Positions 1 to 7,332 of a stretch of DNA of 64,000 bases are shown one piece after another; the first letter of the stretch is position 1, and each line of letters starts with the position of its first letter. A program made the position numbers and the translations under genes. The notes beneath the pieces were generated by a model. That model searched no databases, was not told the origin of the DNA, and was given only the letters and a program-made list of their open reading frames with translations. Source of the DNA: Streptomyces humidus. GTDB taxonomy: Bacteria > Actinomycetota > Actinomycetes > Streptomycetales > Streptomycetaceae. Location: positions 1-64,000 of the forward strand of contig NZ_BMTL01000022.1 in NCBI RefSeq assembly GCF_014649655.1, given 5' to 3'.

Positions 1-81
1 CCGCCGGAACGAGACCGCGACGCTCCGCGTCGCAGCCACAAGATTCGCTTCACCCCCGGCCTGAAGGCCGGAGCACTGCGA
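1..81 (+). mobile_element. Putative right end of an IS200/IS605-type (tnpB) element
   Basis: Two hairpins lie in tandem: a perfect 7-bp stem GCGACGC/GCGTCGC (17-33) and CCGGCCTGAAGGCCGG (56-71). The second, with its flanks, resembles the right-end hairpin of tnpB-carrying IS200/IS605 elements of actinomycetes, where it also ends the guide-RNA scaffold. The narI reading frame loses its family sequence just beside it, at about 81-95, as expected if an element inserted there. The body of the element would lie left of the window. No transposase codons are visible, so the call rests on hairpin shape and the break point. Confidence 0.4.
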
Positions 82-214
82 ATGATGTCCGGTAGCGCCA
101 GACATGGCCGAGGACGAAGATCGCGAGGGAGACGTAGGGCAGGACCACCCACAGCAGGATGCCGCCGGCGCCTGTCTCCGCCGCCAGGGTGAGGGGCTGA
201 GGGGGCACGGTCAT
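50..214 (-). pseudogene. narI: narI fragment (nitrate reductase gamma subunit, N-terminus only)
   Basis: NarI is the membrane cytochrome b subunit of respiratory nitrate reductase. Only 54 codons remain. The first 42 look like a genuine NarI N-terminus: a short leader, one hydrophobic helix (about residues 18-37) and the start of the HVWRYR segment. After that the frame runs into unrelated sequence over the hairpin at 56-71 and stops at 50. A full NarI has five membrane helices and over 200 residues, so this is a dead fragment. Its ATG overlaps the narJ stop codon (ATGA), the usual coupling of these genes. Confidence 0.7.
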
Positions 215-651
215 CGGGGGCCTCCTTCGACGGGGTCGGGCAGGAACACGGGCGCGGCGTACGGGTCGAGGCCGACCTGCTCCTCGGGCGGACCCTGGGC
301 GGCCAGGCGCATGATCGCTTCGCGGTCGTCGCCGACGAGGTCGGGCAGGGTGGCGGAGACGGAGTCCAGGACGTGCGCCCAGGGCGAGCCGTCGTCGTTC
401 AGGGCCAGGCGCAGCAGCTCCAGGCCGGCGCGGTGTTCGCTCAGCAGGGGCGCTCCGGCGGCCGGGTCGGCGGCGGCGAACTCGAGGACGACGCCGAGGT
501 GGTCGGGCAGTTCGTCGTCGCCCAGACGCCATCCGGCCGCGGCGTAGGCCTGCTTCAGTCGCAGCAGGCCGAGGCCGCGCTTCCTGGTGTCGCCGTGGGC
601 GTAGTAGGTCAGGTAGAGGCAGCAGCGTCTGCGGTGGTCGAAGGTGGCCAC
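211..651 (-). pseudogene. narJ: narJ, 5'-truncated (nitrate reductase assembly chaperone)
   Basis: NarJ is the cytoplasmic chaperone that inserts the molybdenum cofactor into NarG. The 146 readable residues match the central and C-terminal part of the family (ATFDxRRRCxLYLTYY segment near the start, then RGLGLLRLKQAYAAAGW). The family normally has some 60-80 residues before this point. Here the frame upstream of the GTG at 651 is unrelated sequence and hits an in-frame TGA at 688-690. With narI cut off downstream and no narH upstream, this is a remnant of a nar operon. Expression of the fragment cannot be excluded. Confidence 0.65.
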
Positions 652-829
652 GCGCGAACGACTCCAGGACCACCGCCCTCCGAAAGGTCAACGGTCACGC
701 CGCGATCAGGCGAGGCACGGCCGATGGAGATCGTCCGCGCGCCGGAACGGCCGTCCGCTTCCGCGAGCCGGCGTCGAACGTTCCTGTGCCCGGCCGGGGC
801 GGCTCCGGCCGGACACGGAAAACGGTGAA

Positions 830-859
830 CGGGCGGACCGGAAAGATCCGGTCCGCCCG
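830..859 (-). terminator. Hairpin terminator after the hemerythrin gene
   Basis: Perfect 12-bp stem CGGGCGGACCGG / CCGGTCCGCCCG with a 6-base loop, 10 bases beyond the stop codon of the hemerythrin gene. There is no T-tract, which is common for Streptomyces terminators. Confidence 0.7.
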
Positions 860-869
860 TCGTGCCCGG

Positions 870-1343
870 TCAGACGGCCGGCCGGGGCAGCGCGCCGCCT
901 ACCTCGGCGCGCACCGCCTCGACGCCTTCCCACTGCTCGGTCGACAGCGTCGCCAACGAGGCGGGGAAGACGCCGTCCTGCTCCTTGAGGATGTGATCAC
1001 GTAGCAGGGCGAGCACCTCCAGCAGCCGTTCGGGCCAGGTGGTGTCCCCCGGCACGCCGTCCGCCGCCTCGGCCAGCACCGCCTCGATGCGACGGTGCTC
1101 GGCTTCCAGGGCGGCGATGTGGTCGGGGAACTCCACGGCCATCGCGGGGAACAGTCCCTGCTCCTCCACCCGGGTGTGCGGGACCAGGACGGCGGTCATC
1201 CGGCGGGCGAGTTCGGCCATGCCCTCGACGTCGTCGTCGCGCCGGGCGTCGCGCACGCGGCTGATGAGAGTGACGACCTCGTCGTGTTCCCGCGTCAGCT
1301 CGTCGATCGTCGTCACGGACTGACAGCCGCAGTACTCGCACAT
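870..1343 (-). CDS. Hemerythrin HHE-domain protein
   Basis: Predicted cytoplasmic di-iron, four-helix-bundle protein of 157 residues. An N-terminal MCEYCGCQS cluster of three cysteines is followed by an HHE-type bundle with the expected iron ligands: REHDE (about 18-22), VPHTRVEEQ (about 54-62), EAEHRRIE and RDHILKEQ (about 116-122). Such proteins are linked with oxygen, nitric oxide or iron-sulfur repair and are often found beside narK in Streptomyces, as here, where narK lies 77 bases upstream on the same strand. The exact role cannot be read from the sequence. Confidence 0.85.
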   Translation of the reverse strand: MCEYCGCQSVTTIDELTREHDEVVTLISRVRDARRDDDVEGMAELARRMTAVLVPHTRVEEQGLFPAMAVEFPDHIAALEAEHRRIEAVLAEAADGVPGDTTWPERLLEVLALLRDHILKEQDGVFPASLATLSTEQWEGVEAVRAEVGGALPRPAV

Positions 1344-1379
1344 CGAAGGACTCCAGTTCTGCTCTGTGCCGGGTTCGGC

Positions 1380-1425
1380 GGGACGACGTTTCGGTGGGAC
1401 GAGGTTCGGTGGCACGAGGTTCAGT
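1380..1425. repeat. 15/16-bp direct repeat, three copies
   Basis: Three adjacent units (1380-1395, 1396-1410, 1411-1425) close to GGGACGAGGTTCGGT. The third unit contributes the narK stop codon (1421-1423). The array fills the narK-hemerythrin spacer. Confidence 0.75.
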
Positions 1426-2668
1426 GGGAGGGGGCGGTGGCCGCGCGGCGGGTGAGGGCCTGCCGCACCCCGGTCCCGGTGAAGGTGAGCGCCGCCGCCG
1501 CGACCACGCCCAGCAGGACCAGGCCGATCGCGTACGAGCCGTAGGCGCCGTACAGGGATCCCATGACCAGCGGCGGCACGAAGCCGCCCAGCCCGCCCGC
1601 CGCGCCGACGACGCCGGTGACCGAGCCGACCTTGTTCGCCGGGGCGAGCAGGGCCACCAGCGCGAACACCGCACCGCTGCCCGCGCCCAGCGCGGCGGCC
1701 ATGGCCAGGAAGGCGATCGTGCCCATCGGCGCCAGGGCCGGCGTGAAGGACTGCGCGAGCGCTCCGGCCAGCACCACGCCCAGCGCGACGGTCAGCACCC
1801 GCACCGGGCCGACGCGGTCCGACAGCCAGCCGCCGACCGGCCGCATGACCACCGCGAGCAGCACGAACCCGGCCATCCGGTCGGCCGCGTCCGCCTGGGC
1901 GAGACCGTAGCCGGTCTTGAGGTAGGTGGGCAGGTAGACCGAGAACGCGACGTAGCCGCCGAAGGCCACCGCGTACAGGGCGGACGCCTGCCATGTGACG
2001 CCGAGGCGCAGCGTGGCGGCCAGCCGACGGCCCAGCGGTTCGGTCGGCACGGTGCGTCCGGGGGCGTCCCGCAGGACCAGCGCGGCCACGGCCGCGTACG
2101 CGGCGAGGACGCCCGCGGTGATCAGGAAGGGGTTCGCCATGCCGTGGGCATCGACCAGCTTGACCGTGGTGAGGGCGCTGATCGCGGTGCCGCCCATGCC
2201 CATGCCGAAGACTCCGATGGCCAGGCCCCGCCGCGCGGGCGGGAACCAGGCGCTCACGAAGGGCACGCCGACGGCGAACGCGGTGCCGCCGACGCCGAGG
2301 AAGAAGCCGCCGACCAGCAGTGCGGTGAGCGAGGAGTGTCCGGCCAGACCCAGGTAGAGGACGGGCAGGATGGTGGCGGCCGAGACGATCGGGAACATCA
2401 CCCGTCCGCCGAAGCGGTCGGTCAGCGCGCCGACCGGGATGCGCCCCAGGGAACCGACGACCACCGGCACGGCCACCAGCAGCGACTGCTGGAAGGAGCT
2501 CAGCTCCAGGGTGTCCTTGAAGCGGGGGCCGAGCGGGCTGAGCAGCGCCCAGGCCCAGAAGTTGACGGCGAACCCGATGGTGGCCAGGGCCAGCATCAGC
2601 CAGGCGCGGCCGGGCACCGGCGCGCCGGAGGCCGCCCTGCTGCCTTCCGTCGTCGAAGACTGGACCAT
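1421..2668 (-). CDS. narK: NarK-type nitrate/nitrite transporter (MFS)
   Basis: A 415-residue integral membrane protein with about 12 predicted helices, of the nitrate/nitrite porter branch of the major facilitator superfamily. It would import nitrate or export nitrite. Visible marks are the two MFS cytoplasmic loops (GALTDRFGGR near residue 70 and GWLSDRVGP in the second half), the glycine-rich nitrate signature GAAGGLGGFVPP near the C-terminus and a related glycine-rich helix, GVFGMGMGGTA, in the first half. The ATG at 2668 was chosen because an AAGGGACG ribosome site lies just upstream; the frame stays open further but looks non-coding. The hemerythrin gene follows in the same direction. 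Confidence 0.88.
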   Translation of the reverse strand: MVQSSTTEGSRAASGAPVPGRAWLMLALATIGFAVNFWAWALLSPLGPRFKDTLELSSFQQSLLVAVPVVVGSLGRIPVGALTDRFGGRVMFPIVSAATILPVLYLGLAGHSSLTALLVGGFFLGVGGTAFAVGVPFVSAWFPPARRGLAIGVFGMGMGGTAISALTTVKLVDAHGMANPFLITAGVLAAYAAVAALVLRDAPGRTVPTEPLGRRLAATLRLGVTWQASALYAVAFGGYVAFSVYLPTYLKTGYGLAQADAADRMAGFVLLAVVMRPVGGWLSDRVGPVRVLTVALGVVLAGALAQSFTPALAPMGTIAFLAMAAALGAGSGAVFALVALLAPANKVGSVTGVVGAAGGLGGFVPPLVMGSLYGAYGSYAIGLVLLGVVAAAALTFTGTGVRQALTRRAATAPSH

Positions 2669-2915
2669 GTCGTCCGTCCCTTCCCTCTTGCTCACGGTGA
2701 CTCTGCGAGGCCGGACCCGCAGACCATGGGACTCCTGCCCGCCGGATCGGCGACCCTTCGAACACTGTCCGCTCGAAGTCGCCCCGGCGGCATGGGCCAT
2801 GGGTCCCTGCGGCCGGACCGACGGTCCTCACGTCGGACCCCGCCACCCCTCCCTTCAGGCCCCTCAGGATCTCGGGCGTCCCAGGCTCTGATCGCAGGTC
2901 CCCCAGACTGAGGGA

Positions 2916-2932
2916 ATACCCCCAGGGGGTAT
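2916..2932 (+). promoter_or_regulatory. CsoR-like copper operator upstream of the DUF4396 gene
   Basis: Perfect palindrome ATACCCCC-A-GGGGGTAT. Short G/C-tract palindromes of the form TACCCC(n)GGGGTA are the known sites of the Cu(I) repressor CsoR. It sits 45 bases upstream of the start codon, where it would cover the promoter. A matching site precedes the divergently placed copper oxidase operon (5895-5909). Confidence 0.75.
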
Positions 2933-2976
2933 ATGGTTCCGACATGGGTGACCCGATCCGGCCTTGGAGGGCGAAG

Positions 2977-3474
2977 ATGGACCACACCGTGCACCAGCAG
3001 CACCAGCACCAGCACGCGCACCACGCCGGCCACGGCTCCGGCACTTCCTGGCGCACCGCCGCCCAGGCCACGCTGCACTGCCTGACCGGCTGCGCCATCG
3101 GCGAAGTCCTGGGCATGGTGATCGGCACGGCCGCGGGCCTGCACAACGCGGGCACCGTCGTCATCTCGATCGCGTTGGCCTTCGTCTTCGGCTACGCGCT
3201 GACCATGCGCGGCGTACTGCGCGCCGGGCTGCCGGTCCGCCAGGCGCTGAAGGTCGCGCTGGCCGCGGACACGGTGTCCATCGCCGTGATGGAACTGATC
3301 GACAACACCGTCATGGTGGGAGTGCCCGGCGCGATGGACGCGGGTCTGTCCCAGGCTCTGTTCTGGGTCTCGCTCGCGGCATCCCTTGCCCTGGCCTTCG
3401 TGCTGACCACTCCGGTGAACCGGTGGATGATCAGCCGTGGGAAGGGGCACGCCGTCGTGCACGCCCACCACTGA
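2977..3474 (+). CDS. DUF4396 membrane protein, copper-linked
   Basis: A 165-residue membrane protein with a histidine-rich N-terminus (HQQHQHQHAHH, residues 6-16) and about four hydrophobic helices, matching the DUF4396 family, whose members often accompany copper genes. The LHCLTGCAIGE segment and the conserved acidic helix MELIDNTVM are visible. The ATG at 2977 has a good GGAGGG ribosome site; an upstream in-frame ATG at 2944 is too close to the operator and lacks one. Metal binding by the His-rich tail is inferred from composition. A hairpin at 3522-3543 ends the unit. Confidence 0.75.
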   Translation: MDHTVHQQHQHQHAHHAGHGSGTSWRTAAQATLHCLTGCAIGEVLGMVIGTAAGLHNAGTVVISIALAFVFGYALTMRGVLRAGLPVRQALKVALAADTVSIAVMELIDNTVMVGVPGAMDAGLSQALFWVSLAASLALAFVLTTPVNRWMISRGKGHAVVHAHH

Positions 3475-3521
3475 CGCCGACCACTGACGGCCACTGCTGA
3501 CGGCCATCGTGCTCCCACCCG

Positions 3522-3543
3522 GCCCGGGCCTCATGGCCCGGGC
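3522..3543 (+). terminator. Hairpin between convergent copper genes
   Basis: Stem GCCCGGGCC / GGCCCGGGC with loop TCAT, between the stop codons of the DUF4396 gene and the multicopper oxidase gene. It probably serves both directions. Confidence 0.6.
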
Positions 3544-3620
3544 GGGTCCGTGTACGGGCCGGCCGGCCCGGCCTGCGGCAGTGCGCAGGAGGGCCGGCCC
3601 GCCTCGGGCTGTGCGGCCGG

Positions 3621-5291
3621 TCAGCCCTGGTAGGCGACCAGCGCCATCATGCCTGCCTCGCCGTGGTAGGCGTTGTGGCAGTGCAGCATCCACTGTCCGG
3701 GGTTGTCGGCGTCGAAGAACACCGACACGGTCTTCTTCGGCAGGACGATGGTGGTGTCCTTGCGCGGTCCGTTCGTGCCGAGCTGGTAGGTGTGGCCGTG
3801 CAGGTGCATCGGGTGCCACATGGTGGTGGTGTTGACGAAGTCGAGCCGCACTCGCTGACCCTCTTCCACGGTGACGGGATGCGCGGCCGGGTTGCCCATG
3901 TCGAACCGGCGGCCGTTGAGGGCCCAGTCGTAGGTCATCATCGAGCCGGTCAGCTCGATGCGGTGGACCTGGTCGGTCTTCTTCGACGCCAACTGGACGT
4001 CGTCCGCCGCGCGCAGCCGGGAGGCGTCCATGAGCATGCCGTCCAGTTCCTTCGGGCGGACGGTCGCCGTGGGGGTGCCGCCGGAGCCGGTGCGGATGAC
4101 GGCCATGCCGGTGGCGTTCTTGCCCTCCGCGAGCGCCACCAGGGGGAAGACGCCGTCGTCCAGGGTGACCAGGACGTCGTAGCGCTCGCCCATGCCGATC
4201 AGCAGGGCGTCGGCCGGCTGGTGCTTCACGGGGAAGCCGTCGGTGTGGGTGATGGTGAGCTGGTGGCCGCCGAGCGCGACGCGGTAGGCGGTGTCGGAGC
4301 CGGCGTTGATCAGGCGCAGCCGGACGCGCTTGCCCGGCTTGCTGCGGAAGATCTGCGGGTCGGCCGGAACCCGGCCGTTGACCAGGTGCCAGGGGTACCG
4401 CACGTCGCCGGCGTCGCCTCCGAGCAGGGGGCTCCGGGCGCCCATCAGCATGAACTTCATACCCACGCCCATGCCCGTACCCATGCCTGAGCCGGAGGAC
4501 GAGGCGGAGGGGGAAGCGGAGGGGGAGCTCGCCATGCTGTCCATGCCGCCGCTCATATCCATGCCACCCATGTCTCCCATGTCGTGGCCGTCGTGGCCGT
4601 CGCGGCCGGAGGAACTGGACGGGCTGCCGGAGTCTTCGCCCATGTGCATGCCGCCCATGCCGCGGCGCAGCTCGGCGTAGACGCCGTCGGGGGTGCCGGT
4701 GACGCCGTCGAGCCAGTCGTCGAGGACGACCACCCATTCCTCGTCGTACGACAGCGGCTCCCTGGGGTCCTCCACGATGAGCGGCGCGTACAGGCCCCGG
4801 TCGAGCTGGACGCCGACGTGCGGATGGAAGAAGTACGTGCCGGGGGCGTCGGCGGTGAACCGGTAGGTGAAGTTGCGTCCGGCCCGCACGGCCGCCTGGG
4901 TGGCCGGCGGTACACCGTCCATGTCGTTGCGCAGGGCGATGCCGTGCCAGTGGATGGAGGTGGTGGCCTGGTTCGGCAGCTGGTTGGACAGCGTGGCGGC
5001 CAGCGTGTCACCGGCCGAGACGCGCAGTTCCTTGCCGGGGGCCCGGCCGCTGAAGGCCCAGGTCCTGGCCATGATCCCGGCGCCCAGGTCGACCGTGGCC
5101 GGTGCTGCGGTCAGGGTCACCTGGTGCGTCTTGCCGGTCCTGGCGCGCTTTTCGTCGGCGGCGGCGACGGCCGCCCCGGAGGGACTGATCAGGGCGGGGG
5201 CGTCGGCGGAGCTGCTGCAGGCGGCGAGCGCGCCCGCACCCGCGACGCCGAGCCCCGCCAGCAGGACGGAGCGGCGGTCGATGGTGTTCAC
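3621..5291 (-). CDS. Secreted multicopper oxidase with Met-rich insert
   Basis: Three-domain cupredoxin oxidase (laccase / cuprous oxidase type) of 556 residues. The N-terminus is a twin-arginine-like signal (DRRSVLLAGLGVAGAG) ending in a lipobox LAAC, so it is probably an exported lipoprotein. All four copper motifs are present: HWHG, HPH, HPMHLHGH and HCHNAYHGEAGM, the last with the type-1 Cys and axial Met. About residues 210-290 form a Met/His/Ser-rich insert (for example MGDMGGMDMSGGMDSM) like the Cu(I)-binding segments of CueO. The GTG at 5291 is preferred because of its GAAGGA ribosome site. It is the second gene after the DUF6153-like gene; copper induction through the site at 5895-5909 is inferred. 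Confidence 0.9.
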   Translation of the reverse strand: MNTIDRRSVLLAGLGVAGAGALAACSSSADAPALISPSGAAVAAADEKRARTGKTHQVTLTAAPATVDLGAGIMARTWAFSGRAPGKELRVSAGDTLAATLSNQLPNQATTSIHWHGIALRNDMDGVPPATQAAVRAGRNFTYRFTADAPGTYFFHPHVGVQLDRGLYAPLIVEDPREPLSYDEEWVVVLDDWLDGVTGTPDGVYAELRRGMGGMHMGEDSGSPSSSSGRDGHDGHDMGDMGGMDMSGGMDSMASSPSASPSASSSGSGMGTGMGVGMKFMLMGARSPLLGGDAGDVRYPWHLVNGRVPADPQIFRSKPGKRVRLRLINAGSDTAYRVALGGHQLTITHTDGFPVKHQPADALLIGMGERYDVLVTLDDGVFPLVALAEGKNATGMAVIRTGSGGTPTATVRPKELDGMLMDASRLRAADDVQLASKKTDQVHRIELTGSMMTYDWALNGRRFDMGNPAAHPVTVEEGQRVRLDFVNTTTMWHPMHLHGHTYQLGTNGPRKDTTIVLPKKTVSVFFDADNPGQWMLHCHNAYHGEAGMMALVAYQG

Positions 5292-5384
5292 AGAAGGGTC
5301 CTTCGTCTCGATGTCGCTGTGGTTTCGGCGCACGTGCGGGCACGGCTGAGCACACGCGTGAGCGCGCGCAGCCGCGGGCGCGGC

Positions 5385-5849
5385 CTACAGCAGGAATCGA
5401 GAGAGGAGAACGGGAAGGTCGGGCGGCGCCCGACTGGAGGCGCCCGGGACGTCCCGGCCGACGGCAGCACCAGGGTGGGCGACCGCAGCGCCCTCGAGCG
5501 CGGGCCGGTGCGGAGGCACGAGCTTCAGACTGTCGACGCCGGCGGCGGAGCAGTGCTGCATCGCGGTGCCGGAGCAGGCCCCGTCATCGTCGTGGATCGC
5601 GGCCGGGGCCGCGAGACCGGGTGGCGCGGCGTGCCCGCTCGCGTGGGCGGGAGCAATCGGCGTGGCCGTGTGATGCATACCCGCCATGCTGCTGTTGCCG
5701 GAAATCCCGGTCGGCGACACGTGCGTGAGCATGGCGGCGGTCTCGTGGTGCACGAGGACGGCGAGCACCGCCACCAGTGCGATGACGGCAGCGCGTGTCC
5801 ACCGGGCGACGACGCCGTGGGCGCCTGGCCGGTGGTGGGCTGTCGTCAT
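5385..5849 (-). CDS. DUF6153-like membrane-anchored protein
   Basis: A 154-residue protein with one N-terminal hydrophobic helix (about residues 18-34) and a His/Met/Cys-bearing outer part (SMAGMHH, HDDDGACSGTAMQHC). It resembles the DUF6153 family, which has no assigned activity. It is the first gene of a unit with the multicopper oxidase (93-base gap) and follows a CsoR-like operator. A periplasmic-type copper-binding role is a guess from context and composition. Confidence 0.65.
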   Translation of the reverse strand: MTTAHHRPGAHGVVARWTRAAVIALVAVLAVLVHHETAAMLTHVSPTGISGNSSMAGMHHTATPIAPAHASGHAAPPGLAAPAAIHDDDGACSGTAMQHCSAAGVDSLKLVPPHRPALEGAAVAHPGAAVGRDVPGASSRAPPDLPVLLSRFLL

Positions 5850-5894
5850 GGCTTGGGTCCGTACTCGAGGCGAAACGGCTCGTCGCCGTCAATA

Positions 5895-5909
5895 TACCCC
5901 GGCGGGGTA
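5895..5909 (-). promoter_or_regulatory. CsoR-like copper operator upstream of the oxidase operon
   Basis: Perfect inverted repeat TACCCC-GGC-GGGGTA, 46 bases upstream of the DUF6153-like start codon. It is the same type as the site at 2916-2932. Confidence 0.7.
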
Positions 5910-6094
5910 AGGCGGCAATTCGACTGCAACAACCCCGGCACCAGCCTGCACTCGTACGTGTACAGGCTCACCGCGACCTTCTCCAGCCGGGCCCAGCGCC
6001 GGAACCAGGCCGCCAGCCCCGGCTCCCTCCACGTCACATGACCTGGCAGAGGGAGACCCGGGTCGTGCCCCGCCGTACAGCGGCCGCCCAGTCG

Positions 6095-6112
6095 TGTAGA
6101 ACGAGTAGTACA
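6095..6112 (+). promoter_or_regulatory. Possible autoregulatory operator of the toxin-antitoxin pair
   Basis: Imperfect palindrome TGTAGAACGAGTAGTACA, 8 bases before the antitoxin ATG and overlapping a -10-like TAGTAC. Phd/VapC-type modules usually repress their own promoter through such sites. Confidence 0.4.
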
Positions 6113-6120
6113 GTGGGCGG

Positions 6121-6408
6121 ATGAGTGACAGCGCGGAGGTCCCGCTGAGGGAGCTCAACCAGCAGACATCGCGTGTCCTGGCCCGCGTGGCGGCCGGGGA
6201 GACGGTGACCATCACCAAGGACGGCGTCCCGATAGGAGACATCGTGCCCCGCGGCGCGCTGACGGGCCGACCCGCGTACCCGTTCCGCACCGATCCCATG
6301 GGCGACCTGGACATCCCCGACCTGGGCGGCCCCGTGCTCGGCGACGAGGAGATCGAGGCGACGCTACGGGGGATGGGTGAGGACGTACCCGGGGGGACCG
6401 ATGCCTGA
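6121..6408 (+). CDS. Phd/YefM-type antitoxin
   Basis: A 95-residue protein. The N-terminal half has the Phd fold signature (VPLRELNQQTSRVLARVAAG, then VTITKDGVPIGDIVP), used for DNA binding and dimerisation. The acidic C-terminal half would wrap around and block the toxin. The gene overlaps the toxin start by 8 bases (ATGCCTGA), the standard antitoxin-first arrangement. The pair lies between the copper block and a poorly coding stretch. Confidence 0.88.
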   Translation: MSDSAEVPLRELNQQTSRVLARVAAGETVTITKDGVPIGDIVPRGALTGRPAYPFRTDPMGDLDIPDLGGPVLGDEEIEATLRGMGEDVPGGTDA

Positions 6409-6853
6409 CATCCCGGTCGCCATCGCCGACACCAACGCCCTGTACCGACTGTTCACGCCGAAGGACCCTGGCCACTCCGCTCACCGGGAAGCTCTCGCAC
6501 GAACGGGACACCTCGTGGTCTCGCCCATGGTGCTCACCGAACTGGACTATCTGCTGACCTCCCGAGTCGGCAGCAAGGCCGCCATGAACGCGCTGGACTT
6601 CATCACCGGGCAGGCGGAGGCCCGCCGGTTCGAGGTCCCCGACACCGCGCCGCACCTGAGAAGTGCCATGGCCGTGATGCGCGGGTACGTCGACGCGGAC
6701 GGCGGGGCGGGGGTGGGTCTGGCGGACGCAATGAACGTCGCCCTGGCGGCGGCCTTCCAGACGGCCGACATCTTCACGACCGACGGCCACTTTCGCATGA
6801 TGCGGCCCTTGACCGGACAGCCCTCCTTCCGGCTGCTCCCGGACGACCTCTGA
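6401..6853 (+). CDS. PIN-domain toxin, VapC family
   Basis: A 150-residue PIN-domain ribonuclease, the toxin partner of the upstream antitoxin. The acidic metal-binding residues are in place: Asp in AIADTNALY (residue 10), Glu in LTELDYLL, Asp in GLADAMNVAL and Asp in FTTDGHF. The ATG at 6401 has a GGGGGGAC ribosome site and overlaps the antitoxin stop. An earlier in-frame start at 6377 adds eight residues without family support. The RNA target is unknown. Confidence 0.88.
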   Translation: MPDIPVAIADTNALYRLFTPKDPGHSAHREALARTGHLVVSPMVLTELDYLLTSRVGSKAAMNALDFITGQAEARRFEVPDTAPHLRSAMAVMRGYVDADGGAGVGLADAMNVALAAAFQTADIFTTDGHFRMMRPLTGQPSFRLLPDDL

Positions 6854-6965
6854 ACATCTCGCGCGGAACGGCGAGGTCGGCGCGAATACCTCGACCGGCA
6901 TGATCGACTGACCTCTCCGAGGTGACGGATCTCCGTCTCCGTGAACGACGACCGCGGGCCTCCAT

Positions 6966-7214
6966 GTGGTCCTCGCCGTACCGCTCACCCTGCTGACCCT
7001 CGTCGCCGCCCACTTCCGCTGGACGGCACCGACCATCACTCCGTCAGACACCCGGGACGACGACGCGTCCGCCGGAATCGTCCTGTCGTGCGTCGTCACC
7101 CTCGCGGCCGCCGAAACCGCGGCGGCACCGTGGCTGATGCCTTCGGCACGGAGGAGCATGCCGTGGTGGTGGATACTGCCGGCTCTGCTGCTGGGCCTGG
7201 TCGCGGGAGCGTGA
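6966..7214 (+). CDS. Small hypothetical membrane protein (doubtful)
   Basis: An 82-codon frame from a GTG with three hydrophobic stretches (about residues 1-16, 37-55 and 66-82). No family is recognised and no good ribosome site precedes it. It is the only candidate in the 6854-7332 stretch. It may be the tail of a decayed gene. Confidence 0.3.
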   Translation: MVLAVPLTLLTLVAAHFRWTAPTITPSDTRDDDASAGIVLSCVVTLAAAETAAAPWLMPSARRSMPWWWILPALLLGLVAGA

Positions 7215-7332
7215 GGGGCGGTGGGCGGTCAGGCCTGCCGGGCGGCCTTCGCCCTGCGGAAGGTGGGACGGCCGGGCGTCGGGCCGAGATCCCCTGCGTG
7301 GCCGCGTCCCGCGCACGGCCGGTCCACCCTCC

